From Bacillota bacterium (lineage in GTDB: Bacteria; Bacillota; Sulfobacillia; Symbiobacteriales; Symbiobacteriaceae): a stretch of DNA of 5,520 bases. Both the position numbers and the translations under genes were made by a program. Positions 1 to 5,227 of the stretch are shown piece by piece. Under the pieces are notes generated by a model. That model saw only the letters and a list, made by a program, of their open reading frames with translations. It made no database searches and was not told the DNA's origin. How positions within the stretch are numbered: position 1 is the stretch's first letter; each line of letters begins with the position of its first letter. The stretch covers positions 1 to 5,520 of the forward strand of contig JAQBPS010000499.1 of NCBI GenBank assembly GCA_028287415.1, given 5' to 3'.

Positions 1-39
1 CTGCCCGGGGCGTTGGATGTGATGTTGCCTGGGGAATGA
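1..39 (+). CDS. Possible C-terminal tail of an upstream gene (partial)
   Basis: One + frame is open from the left edge and ends at TGA 37-39. The visible tail reads LPGALDVMLPGE. Twelve residues are too few to assign a family. In Bacillus the gene before divIB is a murein synthesis gene (murB), but nothing here confirms that. A second frame is open to about base 92 but runs through the palindromic repeat, so it is less likely. This is a tentative call, based only on an open frame and on DNA that becomes AT-rich and non-coding just afterwards. Confidence 0.25.
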   Translation: MPGALDVMLPGE

Positions 40-44
40 AGACA

Positions 45-152
45 TTTTTTAGCCGCAGATTTCGCGTATTTCGCAGATTCCGGAATAAATAAATATTTTT
101 TGTAGAAATGTTCTTAAATCTGCGTAATCTGCGAAATCTGCGGCTATAAAAA
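45..152. repeat. AT-rich inverted repeat built of 9-base units
   Basis: The left arm 51-79 and right arm 117-145 are each 29 bases and match as reverse complements at 26 positions. The arms are flanked by a T run (45-50) and an A run (148-152) that extend the pairing. The 37-base loop is very AT-rich. The right arm is three tandem nonamers, AATCTGCGT, AATCTGCGA and AATCTGCGG (117-143). The left arm holds the same three units inverted, with the middle one degenerate. On both strands the T run precedes the stem and the A run follows it, so this is not a Rho-independent terminator. Its composition differs sharply from the GC-rich genes around it. It looks like a dispersed palindromic (REP/MITE-like) element or a multi-site protein target. 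The structure is certain; the function is unknown. Confidence 0.8.
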
Positions 153-159
153 CTGTCCC

Positions 160-180
160 GCGGCCCAACTCGCAGGCCGC
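160..180 (+). other. Short GC hairpin upstream of the ftsQ promoter
   Basis: GCGGCC (160-165) pairs with GGCCGC (175-180) around a 9-base loop. No T run follows, so it is not a convincing terminator. It sits between the AT-rich inverted repeat and the TATAAT box. It could be the end of an upstream transcript or a chance palindrome in GC-rich DNA. Confidence 0.35.
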
Positions 181-199
181 ACATGACATAATCCTGGGG

Positions 200-205
200 T
201 ATAAT
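200..205 (+). promoter_or_regulatory. Candidate -10 box for the ftsQ operon
   Basis: This is a perfect TATAAT, 33 bases before the ftsQ GTG, in a short AT-rich stretch. No good -35 hexamer is found at 16-18 bp spacing (the bases there are CCGCAC or similar), and the extended -10 TG is displaced. Transcription would start near 212, giving a short leader that includes a tandem ACTAAG repeat (208-219). The -10 is convincing, but the promoter as a whole is only probable because the -35 is missing. Confidence 0.55.
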
Positions 206-237
206 CAACTAAGACTAAGCTAGATGGGGGCAGAAAC

Positions 238-1023
238 GTGTCGGACCGGAGGCTGGCGGAGGCGCCCGCACAGAAAAAACCACAGCGGCGGGGACGATTC
301 TGGCTGGCCCTCATCGCCATGATTGCGATCTGCGCCTTTGCGGTTTATCGTTCGGCGCTGTTTCGGCTAGATGCGGTGCAGGTGACTGGCGCCAAGCGGC
401 TGTCAACGCCGCAGGTAATGGAGATCGCCGGGCTTACCCGCGGCATGCCCCGCTGGGAGCACCCGGCGGCAGCGATCGAGGCGCGGCTCAGACAGGAGCC
501 GTGGATTCGCTCCGCGCACGTGCAGTGGCAGGGCAATCAGGTGAAGATCGACATCGCGGAGCGGGTGCCGGTGGGCCTGCTCCGTTACGGGGACCTGTTC
601 TATTTGGCGCTTGATGAGTCGGGCCTGATCCTTGAGCAGGTTGACTTGAAGTCGGCGCCGGGCCTTCCGGTGATCGCAGACGTGACGGTGACCAAGGCCG
701 TGCGCGGGCAGCAACTGAACCATCAGGGGCTGAGCGATGCGCTCACCGTCCTGGCGACGATGGCTGAGCCGATGCGGGCGCAGGTCTCCGAGGTGCACGT
801 GGAAGCGGACCGCTCGCTGACGCTCTTCATGGCCGCCGGTGCCACTGTGCAGTTCGGGCTGGTCCCCGACCTCGAGCGGGACCGGCAGTCGTCGGTCACG
901 CAGAAGATCGGGCTCTTCGGCAGGTACTGGAACGCAGCGCCGCGCAAGCAAATGACGGGGTGTAAGATCGACCTGCGGGTCGACGGCACCATGATATCGT
1001 CCAGCGGTTGCCCCAAGGCTTAA
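238..1023 (+). CDS. ftsQ: Cell division protein FtsQ/DivIB
   Basis: This is a bitopic membrane protein of the divisome that, with FtsL and DivIC/FtsB, links the cytoplasmic ring to septal peptidoglycan synthesis. The product is 261 aa, close to the usual DivIB length. Residues 1-20 are a basic cytoplasmic tail rich in Lys and Arg. Residues 21-38 are a single membrane span. Residues 42-110 form a POTRA domain (FRLDAVQVTGAKRLS at the start, QEPWIRSAHV in the middle, VKIDIAERVPVG at the end). Residues 111-255 fit the FtsQ beta domain, ending in the typical IDLRVDG strand. Two Cys (242, 258) lie in the extracytoplasmic part. The GTG start at 238 follows GATGGGGG (223-230) at 7 bases and gives the expected N-terminus. 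It is the first gene of the ftsQ-DUF881-sbp group, 31 bases before the next gene. The family call is firm and the symbol follows position and domains. Confidence 0.93.
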   Translation: MSDRRLAEAPAQKKPQRRGRFWLALIAMIAICAFAVYRSALFRLDAVQVTGAKRLSTPQVMEIAGLTRGMPRWEHPAAAIEARLRQEPWIRSAHVQWQGNQVKIDIAERVPVGLLRYGDLFYLALDESGLILEQVDLKSAPGLPVIADVTVTKAVRGQQLNHQGLSDALTVLATMAEPMRAQVSEVHVEADRSLTLFMAAGATVQFGLVPDLERDRQSSVTQKIGLFGRYWNAAPRKQMTGCKIDLRVDGTMISSSGCPKA

Positions 1024-1054
1024 TACGAAATCGTCCCGCGGGGGGTCGAGCCTC

Positions 1055-1759
1055 ATGTTAAAGCGGCAACTGCCGTGGGCCATTGCACTGGTCTGCGTGG
1101 TGCTCGGCTTTATGCTGTCGATGCAGTTCAAGGTGCAAAAGCAGGTCGCACTAGACGTGACAGGTGTACAGCGGTCGCAGGAACTGGCCGTCCAACTCCG
1201 CAAGGCGGAGCAGGACCGGGACAAGCTGGCCGCTGAGGCGGCGGACCTGCGGGCGCAGATGCTCTCGATGGCGAACAATCAGACCCAGTTCAAGGATCTC
1301 GCACAGCAGCTGGAGCTGGCGCAGCTGCACGCCGGGCTGATTCCCGTGACCGGCAAGGGCGTGACGGTCACCCTGACCGACTCCACCCGCCCCGTGACGC
1401 CCGGGGAGAATCCGAACAGCTTCATCATCCATGATGAGGATGTCCTGAAGACGGTGAACGACCTGGCAGCACAGGGCGCCGAGGCGCTGTCGATCAACGG
1501 CCAGCGGCTGACGGGCCGCTCCGAAATCCGGTGCACCGGTGCGACCATCACGATCAACGGCGTGCGTACGGCGCCCCCGATCGTCATCACGGCCGTGGGC
1601 GACCCGGACCTGATGGAGTCCGGCATCAACATGCGCGGGGGCGTCGGCGAGCAGCTGCGGCCCTGGGGCATCCAGGTCTCGGTCAAGAAGGAGACGGCTG
1701 TCGTGGTCCCGGCGTATAAGGGGAGCCTGAAGCTTCAGTTCGGGACTCCCGCCAAGTAG
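1055..1759 (+). CDS. DUF881 membrane protein (YlxW/YlxX family)
   Basis: This is a 234-aa protein of the DUF881 family, known in Bacillus as YlxW and YlxX, encoded between divIB and sbp. The biochemical role is not established; genomic position ties it to division. Residues 6-24 are an N-terminal signal anchor. Residues 38-90 are heptad-like, rich in Gln, Lys, Glu, Leu and Ala, and likely form a coiled coil outside the membrane. Residues 92-222 are the DUF881 core, with the family hallmarks FIIHDEDVLKTVNDL (123-137), GAEALSINGQR (141-151), an IRCTGATITING strand (158-169) and AVGDP (180-184). ATG 1055 is preceded by a run of six G (1040-1045) at 9 bases. The stop codon overlaps the ribosome binding site of sbp, so the two are probably translated from one message. 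Bacillus has two such genes and here there is one, so neither Ylx name can be chosen. Confidence 0.9.
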   Translation: MLKRQLPWAIALVCVVLGFMLSMQFKVQKQVALDVTGVQRSQELAVQLRKAEQDRDKLAAEAADLRAQMLSMANNQTQFKDLAQQLELAQLHAGLIPVTGKGVTVTLTDSTRPVTPGENPNSFIIHDEDVLKTVNDLAAQGAEALSINGQRLTGRSEIRCTGATITINGVRTAPPIVITAVGDPDLMESGINMRGGVGEQLRPWGIQVSVKKETAVVVPAYKGSLKLQFGTPAK

Positions 1760-1766
1760 GAGGTGA
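1758..1766 (+). promoter_or_regulatory. Strong ribosome binding site of sbp overlapping the previous stop
   Basis: AGGAGGTGA is a full-length complement of the 16S rRNA tail. It starts inside the TAG stop of the DUF881 gene and ends 10 bases before ATG 1777. It is one of only two canonical AGGAGG sites in the window; the other is ftsZ's. Confidence 0.85.
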
Positions 1767-1776
1767 GCAAGCCTTA

Positions 1777-2154
1777 ATGTGGATCATTCTTGTGGGCTTT
1801 ATTGTGGGCGTGTTGCTGGGCGTGGTCTCGCCCTTCACGATTCCGGTCATCTACGCCCGTTATCTTTCGATCGCAGTCCTCGCAGCGCTGGATACCGCCT
1901 TTGGCGGTCTCAAGTCGAGCCTGGAGGGGACGTACGACAACGGTATTTTCATGACCGGCTTCTTCACGAATGGGCTGCTGGCGGCCGGTCTGGTCTACCT
2001 GGGCGACCGCATCGGAGTGGACAACCTCTACCTCGCCGGCGTCGCCGCTATGGGTATCCGCATGTTCAATAACCTCGGGTTCATCCGGCGGGCGCTGTTT
2101 ACCCGCTGGGGGCTGCTGCGGAACAAGGAGCAGCGGACGTCGGCGAAGGCGTAA
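1777..2154 (+). CDS. sbp: Small basic protein Sbp (DUF1290)
   Basis: This is a 125-aa integral membrane protein of the DUF1290 small basic protein family, encoded just before ftsA in many Firmicutes and Actinobacteria. Its molecular function is unknown. Hydrophobic segments lie at about residues 2-18, 29-42, 57-76 and 83-100. The conserved family block YLSIAVLAALDTAFGG (29-44) is followed by LEGTYD (49-54), GFFTN (61-65) and GVDNLYLAGV (80-89). Then comes IRMFNNLGFIRR (94-105), with a basic C-terminal tail. Length, order of motifs and position between DUF881 and ftsA all fit the Bacillus sbp gene. ATG 1777 is supported by the AGGAGGTGA site. It is the last gene of the promoter-proximal group: a perfect hairpin and a 262-bp gap separate it from ftsA. 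Confidence 0.92.
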   Translation: MWIILVGFIVGVLLGVVSPFTIPVIYARYLSIAVLAALDTAFGGLKSSLEGTYDNGIFMTGFFTNGLLAAGLVYLGDRIGVDNLYLAGVAAMGIRMFNNLGFIRRALFTRWGLLRNKEQRTSAKA

Positions 2155-2170
2155 CAAAGGCGGATCGCAG

Positions 2171-2210
2171 CAGCACAGGCCCCGCACCATGTGGCGCGGG
2201 GCCTGTGCTG
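2171..2210 (+). terminator. Perfect 15-bp hairpin after sbp, weak or non-canonical terminator
   Basis: Bases 2171-2185 pair without mismatch with 2196-2210. The 10-base loop can itself form CCA/TGG. The stem is GC-rich and very stable, 16 bases after the sbp stop. The following bases are TTGACGCTAC, not a U tract, so intrinsic termination would be inefficient. It may be a leaky terminator, a Rho-dependent site or a 3' end stabiliser that sets the level of read-through into ftsA. The structure is certain, termination is not. Confidence 0.55.
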
Positions 2211-2319
2211 TTGACGCTACTGGGGCCAGGTCACTGCGCGGCGCCACCGGCGTCGGACAAGCGAAACGGGACAGATCTCCCGCGGCTCTCAAGATTTCTG
2301 GGACCCAACAATTTCAAGA

Positions 2320-2346
2320 GCAGGATTCGTCCGGTCGGTGTGGAAT
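2320..2346 (+). promoter_or_regulatory. Candidate sigma-H promoter for ftsA-ftsZ
   Basis: GCAGGATTC (2320-2328) matches the Bacillus sigma-H -35 consensus RNAGGAWWW at 8 of 9 positions. After 11 bases, GTGGAAT (2340-2346) matches the -10 consensus RNNGAAT fully. The predicted start near 2353 leaves a leader of about 64 bases before ftsA. In B. subtilis a sigma-H promoter ahead of ftsAZ raises FtsA and FtsZ for the sporulation septum, so the location is what one would predict. No equally good sigma-A promoter was found in the gap. The match is seen in the sequence; use by sigma-H is inferred. Confidence 0.6.
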
Positions 2347-2403
2347 CGAGTAAAGTGACTCATTCATTGTGAGCAGTCTGTGACGACTCTGTTTGACGGT
2401 GCA

Positions 2404-2410
2404 GGGGGGG
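2404..2410 (+). promoter_or_regulatory. Poly-G ribosome binding site that sets the ftsA start
   Basis: Seven consecutive G lie 6 bases before GTG 2417. Pairing to the CCUCC of the 16S tail is possible with one G-U wobble. In-frame starts further upstream (TTG 2393, GTG 2399) have no purine-rich site, so 2417 is preferred. Confidence 0.6.
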
Positions 2411-2416
2411 CCGCTC

Positions 2417-3643
2417 GTGGAACGAACCCTCGTGCTGGGCATCGATGCCGGCTCCGCCAAAGTTGCGGTTACGTTGGCGGAAATCGCCGGGGGCGAACCG
2501 CACATAATCGGTGTTGGCCTGGCGCCGTGCCAAGGCGTGCGCAAGGGCCTTGTGGTCGATCTCGCCGCTACGGCGGGCGCGATCCATGAAGCCGCTGCAA
2601 AGGCGTGCGAAATGGCAGGAAACCCCAGTGTGATCCGGTCTGTGGTCAGTGTTTCCGGTCCACACATTCTCTCGCTCACCGGCTCGGCCGAGGTGGCCAT
2701 CACCCGGCCGGCGCAAGGCGTCTCCCCGGAGGACATCCGCCGGGTGCTCGACCAGGCGGCTGCTGTGGAACTGGCGCCGCAGCGGGAAGTAATCCACGTG
2801 GTGCCCCGGTCCTACCGGGTGGATGGCGCTGAGGGAGTCATGGAACCCCTCGGGCTTGCCGGCCGCATGCTGGCGGCTGAAGCGCACCTGATCACAGGGG
2901 AGAAACTGCCGCTCCGGAACCATTTCCGGGCGGTGGCCGAAGCCGGGCTTGAAGTGACCGACTATCAGTTAGGCATCCGAGCCGCCGGGGCGGCGGTTTT
3001 GAGCCGCCAGGAAAAAGAGGCCGGGGTGCTCCTGCTGGATATCGGTGCTGAAACCACGGCGGTCGCGGTCTATGACCGCGGCTATCTCTGGCACGTAAGC
3101 GTGGTCCCTGTAGGCGGCGCCCACATTACCGGCGACATCGCCTCCGTGCTCCGCACACCGGTCGCTACAGCTGAGCAACTCAAGATTGAGCGGGGGTGGG
3201 CGGCCACAAATCTGGCGCCCGACACCCGCTTTGAATTGCCAACCCCGTCCGGTCTAAACACACGTGAGGTGGCGGACAGGCAATTGGCAGCGATCATTGA
3301 CTCTCGTGTCCAGGAAATTCTCAGCCTGGCGGCCAGCCAGGTGAAGCAGTCCGGCTATGCCGGCCTCTTCCCCGCCGGCCTGGTCCTGATCGGCGGCGGC
3401 TCGCAGCTGCGCGGCCTTGTGCCGGTCGCAGCCGACTGCCTCAGTCTGACGACCCGGCTCGGCACCGTGGCAGGACCCGTGGCCGCGGGACCGGAATTCG
3501 CCACCGCTGCGGGGCTGGTTTACTTCGGCGCCCGCCAGGTGACGGACGAAGTGGCAGTCGCCGCTGAGACCGAAAGGCGCGCTCCGTGGACTCGGATCAA
3601 GGACTGGTTTAAAGGCTTATTCGGGCAGCAGCCGGGCATGTGA
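2417..3643 (+). CDS. ftsA: Cell division protein FtsA
   Basis: This is an actin-family ATPase that anchors FtsZ filaments to the inner face of the membrane and recruits later divisome proteins. From GTG 2417 the product is 408 aa, near the usual 410-440; an in-frame TTG at 2393 would add 8 residues but has no ribosome binding site. The phosphate-1 loop is GIDAGSAKV (8-16). The FtsA-specific 1C (SHS2) domain covers about 80-160, with VSGPHI (79-84) and REVIHVVPRSYRVDG (123-137). Phosphate-2 is LLLDIGAETT (205-214) and the adenosine motif is LVLIGGGSQLRGL (322-334). The C-terminus, WTRIKDWFKGLF (391-402), is an amphipathic membrane-binding helix joined by a charged linker. ftsZ follows after a 127-bp gap. 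Transcription probably comes from the sigma-H-like promoter at 2320-2346 plus read-through from the ftsQ group. The identification is firm. Confidence 0.95.
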   Translation: MERTLVLGIDAGSAKVAVTLAEIAGGEPHIIGVGLAPCQGVRKGLVVDLAATAGAIHEAAAKACEMAGNPSVIRSVVSVSGPHILSLTGSAEVAITRPAQGVSPEDIRRVLDQAAAVELAPQREVIHVVPRSYRVDGAEGVMEPLGLAGRMLAAEAHLITGEKLPLRNHFRAVAEAGLEVTDYQLGIRAAGAAVLSRQEKEAGVLLLDIGAETTAVAVYDRGYLWHVSVVPVGGAHITGDIASVLRTPVATAEQLKIERGWAATNLAPDTRFELPTPSGLNTREVADRQLAAIIDSRVQEILSLAASQVKQSGYAGLFPAGLVLIGGGSQLRGLVPVAADCLSLTTRLGTVAGPVAAGPEFATAAGLVYFGARQVTDEVAVAAETERRAPWTRIKDWFKGLFGQQPGM

Positions 3644-3755
3644 GCCACCTTGGCGGCGCACAGCGGTCGTCGGTCGCTGCTGATTCCCATAGCGGCCTTC
3701 CGGGCCGATCTTGCCGATCAACAGCGGCTCAGACGTGCCGCAACCCGACCCCATA

Positions 3756-3760
3756 GGAGG
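3756..3760 (+). promoter_or_regulatory. Ribosome binding site that sets the ftsZ start
   Basis: GGAGG sits inside TAGGAGGAT, 10 bases before GTG 3771. Starting at ATG 3711 instead would place this site inside the coding region and add 20 residues that FtsZ proteins do not have. The site therefore decides the start. Confidence 0.85.
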
Positions 3761-3770
3761 ATTTTCTACC

Positions 3771-4844
3771 GTGTATGAACTACAGACCGGATTTGATTCG
3801 TTCGCTAACATAAAGGTCATCGGCGTTGGCGGCGGCGGCAACAACGCGGTGAACCGTATGATCTCCGCCGGTCTGCGCGGCGTTGAGTTCGTCTCCGTCA
3901 ACACTGACGCACAGGCGCTCGCCAGTGCGATGGCCCCGATCAAGATCCAGATCGGCGGCAAGCTGACCAAGGGGCTCGGCGCCGGCGCCGACCCGGAGGT
4001 CGGTTTCAAGGCGGCTGAGGAGAGCCGTGAAGAGCTGGCAAACGCCCTGCGGGGCGCTGACATGGTCTTCGTGACCGCCGGCATGGGCGGCGGTACCGGT
4101 ACGGGTGCTGCTCCGGTCGTGGCGGAGGTCGCCAAGGAGCTGGGTGCGCTCACGGTCGGTGTGGTCACCAAGCCCTTCACCTTCGAGGGCCGCAAGCGCC
4201 AGATGCAGGCCGAGCGTGGCATCCAGGGCCTCAAGGGCAAGGTGGACACGCTGATCACCATCCCAAATGACCGCCTGCTCCAGGTGGTCGACAAGAAGAC
4301 CAGCCTGGTCGACGCCTTCCGTCTGGCCGACGACGTACTGCGGCAGGGTGTGCAGGGTATCTCCGACCTGATCGCCGTCCCCGGTCTGATCAACCTCGAC
4401 TTCGCCGACGTGCGGACGATCATGTCCAGCACCGGTTCCGCTCTGATGGGCATCGGTGTCGCACGGGGCGAGAACCGGGCGGCGGAGGCGGCCCGGGCGG
4501 CCATCTCCAGCCCGCTGCTCGAGACTTCGATCGAGGGCGCCCGCGGCGTGCTGCTGAACATCACCGGCGGCGCCGACCTCGGCCTGCTCGAGGTGAACGA
4601 GGCCGCCGAGATCATCTCCCAGGCGGCGGACCCGGAAGCGAACATCATCTTCGGCGCCGTGATCGACGAAGCGATCTCCGACGAGATCCGCGTCACCGTC
4701 ATCGCCACCGGCTTCGGCGACGCCGAGTTCACCGGCTGGGGCAAGCGCCGCGGCGGCCAGGGCGAGGGCGGCCCGAGCGTCGAGGTGAAGCCGTTCACGG
4801 ACGATCTCGACATTCCGGCCTTCCTGCGGCGCAAGTCGCAGTAA
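3771..4844 (+). CDS. ftsZ: Cell division GTPase FtsZ
   Basis: This is the tubulin homologue that polymerises with GTP into the cytokinetic Z ring. From GTG 3771 the product is 357 aa and begins [22 protein letters not shown] after the initiator, matching the family N-terminus. ATG 3711 in the same frame is rejected because it lacks a ribosome binding site. The nucleotide-binding [13 protein letters not shown] is at 18-30, the tubulin signature GGGTGTG at 106-112, and TFEGRKR at 137-143. The T7 synergy loop NLDFADV (208-214) has the catalytic Asp 210 and 213. The globular core ends near IATGFGD (311-317). The C-terminal peptide [11 protein letters not shown] (344-354), the docking site for FtsA and SepF, is intact. 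The linker between core and peptide is only about 25 residues, shorter than the roughly 50 of B. subtilis and E. coli. It is followed by a hairpin-rich gap before spoIIGA, not by bpr as in Bacillus. Confidence 0.97.
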   Translation: MYELQTGFDSFANIKVIGVGGGGNNAVNRMISAGLRGVEFVSVNTDAQALASAMAPIKIQIGGKLTKGLGAGADPEVGFKAAEESREELANALRGADMVFVTAGMGGGTGTGAAPVVAEVAKELGALTVGVVTKPFTFEGRKRQMQAERGIQGLKGKVDTLITIPNDRLLQVVDKKTSLVDAFRLADDVLRQGVQGISDLIAVPGLINLDFADVRTIMSSTGSALMGIGVARGENRAAEAARAAISSPLLETSIEGARGVLLNITGGADLGLLEVNEAAEIISQAADPEANIIFGAVIDEAISDEIRVTVIATGFGDAEFTGWGKRRGGQGEGGPSVEVKPFTDDLDIPAFLRRKSQ

Positions 4845-4857
4845 GCGATTAATCTAA

Positions 4858-4949
4858 GTGAAAGGGGGCAGAGCGCAGCGACTGCACACAAACCGCCCCA
4901 CGCGCTAAAATCGCAGTGTGTGGGGCGGTTTGCGCTTGCCCCCTTTCAC
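4858..4949 (+). repeat. Composite hairpin H1 after ftsZ, member 1 of a related pair
   Basis: The outer stem 4858-4877 pairs with 4931-4949: 19 bp with one bulged G at 4871, beginning GTGAAAGGGGGCA and ending TGCCCCCTTTCAC. The inner stem 4889-4901 pairs perfectly with 4920-4932. The first two inner pairs compete with the last outer ones. The terminal loop contains CGCTAAAATCGCAGT (4903-4917). No U tract follows (bases CACCTTTCG), so it is not a standard intrinsic terminator, although it starts 13 bases after the ftsZ stop. Its inner stem and loop are related to H2. Confidence 0.75.
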
Positions 4950-4960
4950 CTTTCGACGGC

Positions 4961-5009
4961 GGATCAAACGCCCCGACCGCTAAACTCGCAGTGTCGGGGC
5001 GTTTGATCC
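4961..5009 (+). repeat. Hairpin H2 after ftsZ, member 2 of a related pair
   Basis: Bases 4961-4977 pair perfectly with 4993-5009 (17 bp). The 15-base loop CGCTAAACTCGCAGT (4978-4992) differs from the H1 loop at one position. The stems of H1 and H2 share CAAAC and GCCCC blocks but differ by a C deletion matched by a G deletion on the other arm, and by exchanged pairs next to the loop. Both are followed by a CTTGCCCC stretch. This points to duplication followed by change that kept the pairing. No U tract follows. Confidence 0.8.
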
Positions 5010-5035
5010 TTGCCCCGCCTCTAGTGGTCGCGGTC

Positions 5036-5068
5036 AGCCCCCGTGACGTCGTGGCCGTCACGGGGGCT
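5036..5068 (+). other. Hairpin H3, perfect 13-bp stem
   Basis: Bases 5036-5048 (AGCCCCCGTGACG) pair perfectly with 5056-5068 around a 7-base loop. The bases that follow are TCTGCAGG, with no U run. It does not share the loop of H1 and H2. It is likely an RNA hairpin in the ftsZ 3' region. It may contribute to termination or mRNA stability together with the next hairpin. Confidence 0.6.
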
Positions 5069-5101
5069 TCTGCAGGACACGGGTACCAGGGCTAAACGAT
5101 G

Positions 5102-5132
5102 AGGGGCAGCGGCTTGGCCGCTGCCTCTTTTT
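5102..5132 (+). terminator. Rho-independent terminator downstream of ftsZ
   Basis: Bases 5102-5113 pair with 5117-5128 (core GCAGCGGC/GCCGCTGC, one G-U) around a TTG loop, followed immediately by TTTTT (5128-5132). This is the only classical stem plus U-tract in the window. It would end the ftsAZ transcript and insulate spoIIGA from division-gene transcription. Confidence 0.85.
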
Positions 5133-5150
5133 GCTTGTTCCTGATCACGG

Positions 5151-5157
5151 TTCGACA
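5151..5157 (-). promoter_or_regulatory. Spo0A box upstream of spoIIGA
   Basis: TTCGACA on the + strand is the exact complement of the Spo0A box TGTCGAA. With flanks, 8 of 9 bases of TTTGTCGAA match. Ten bases further on, GCCGTCA (5161-5167) matches the same orientation at 5 of 7, a possible weak tandem site. The exact box is about 70 bp before the predicted transcription start. In B. subtilis spoIIG is activated by phosphorylated Spo0A from boxes upstream of its promoter, so motif and context agree. A 7-base match alone could be chance. Confidence 0.55.
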
Positions 5158-5193
5158 CAAGCCGTCAGCCTGCCACGCCAGCGAACGCCAAAA

Positions 5194-5226
5194 TATGCAC
5201 TGCCCGCCCGCTATAATCAGTGCATA
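5194..5226. repeat. Perfect 9-bp inverted repeat flanking the spoIIGA -10
   Basis: TATGCACTG (5194-5202) and CAGTGCATA (5218-5226) are exact reverse complements 15 bp apart, with arm centres 24 bp apart. One arm covers the spacer region and the other overlaps the expected transcription start. This is the geometry of an operator that could block polymerase. The regulator, if any, is unknown. Confidence 0.5.
5212..5217 (+). promoter_or_regulatory. Candidate spoIIGA -10 box without a -35
   Basis: This is a perfect TATAAT. At 17-bp spacing the bases are CAAAAT, and at the 22-bp spacing used by B. subtilis spoIIG they are AACGCC; neither resembles TTGACA. A strong -10 with no -35 fits a promoter that needs an activator, here presumably Spo0A. 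The predicted start is near 5224, giving a leader of about 73 bases. The -10 lies between the arms of a perfect inverted repeat (5194-5202 and 5218-5226). Confidence 0.55.
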
Positions 5227-5227
5227 A

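Noticed and set aside
45..152. Left-edge palindrome as a Rho-independent terminator or a CRISPR fragment
   Set aside because: On both strands the T run precedes and the A run follows the stem, which is the wrong polarity for termination. The 9-base units are contiguous, with no spacers.
403..1278. Open frame of 291 codons on the - strand opposite ftsQ and DUF881
   Set aside because: It has low-complexity, Arg/His/Leu-rich content, spans two real genes and the gap between them, and shows no domain features. It is a compositional shadow.
2211..2216. TTGACG as a -35 box after the sbp hairpin
   Set aside because: No -10-like hexamer is found 16-18 bp downstream (the bases are CTGCGC).
2393..2416. 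TTG 2393 as the ftsA start
   Set aside because: No purine-rich site precedes it, while a seven-G run lies 6 bases before GTG 2417, which gives the normal FtsA N-terminus.
2360..2923. Open frame of 187 codons on the - strand opposite the start of ftsA
   Set aside because: It lies within ftsA on the other strand and has no recognisable protein features.
3711..3770. 20-codon N-terminal extension of ftsZ from ATG 3711
   Set aside because: There is no ribosome binding site before 3711, FtsZ proteins lack such an extension, and a clear GGAGG sits before GTG 3771.
3617..4891. Long open frame of 424 codons on the - strand opposite ftsZ
   Set aside because: The product is Ser/Arg/Pro/Ala-rich with no family pattern, and it fully overlaps the unmistakable ftsZ. 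Long antisense frames are expected opposite GC-rich genes.
4952..4958. TTCGACG, a 6/7 match to an inverted Spo0A box
   Set aside because: It lies between hairpins H1 and H2, upstream of the terminator and about 270 bp from the spoIIGA start. One mismatch makes chance likely.
5099..5226. Small open frame of about 42 codons from ATG 5099
   Set aside because: It runs straight through the terminator stem and the spoIIGA promoter region, has no ribosome binding site and no coding character.
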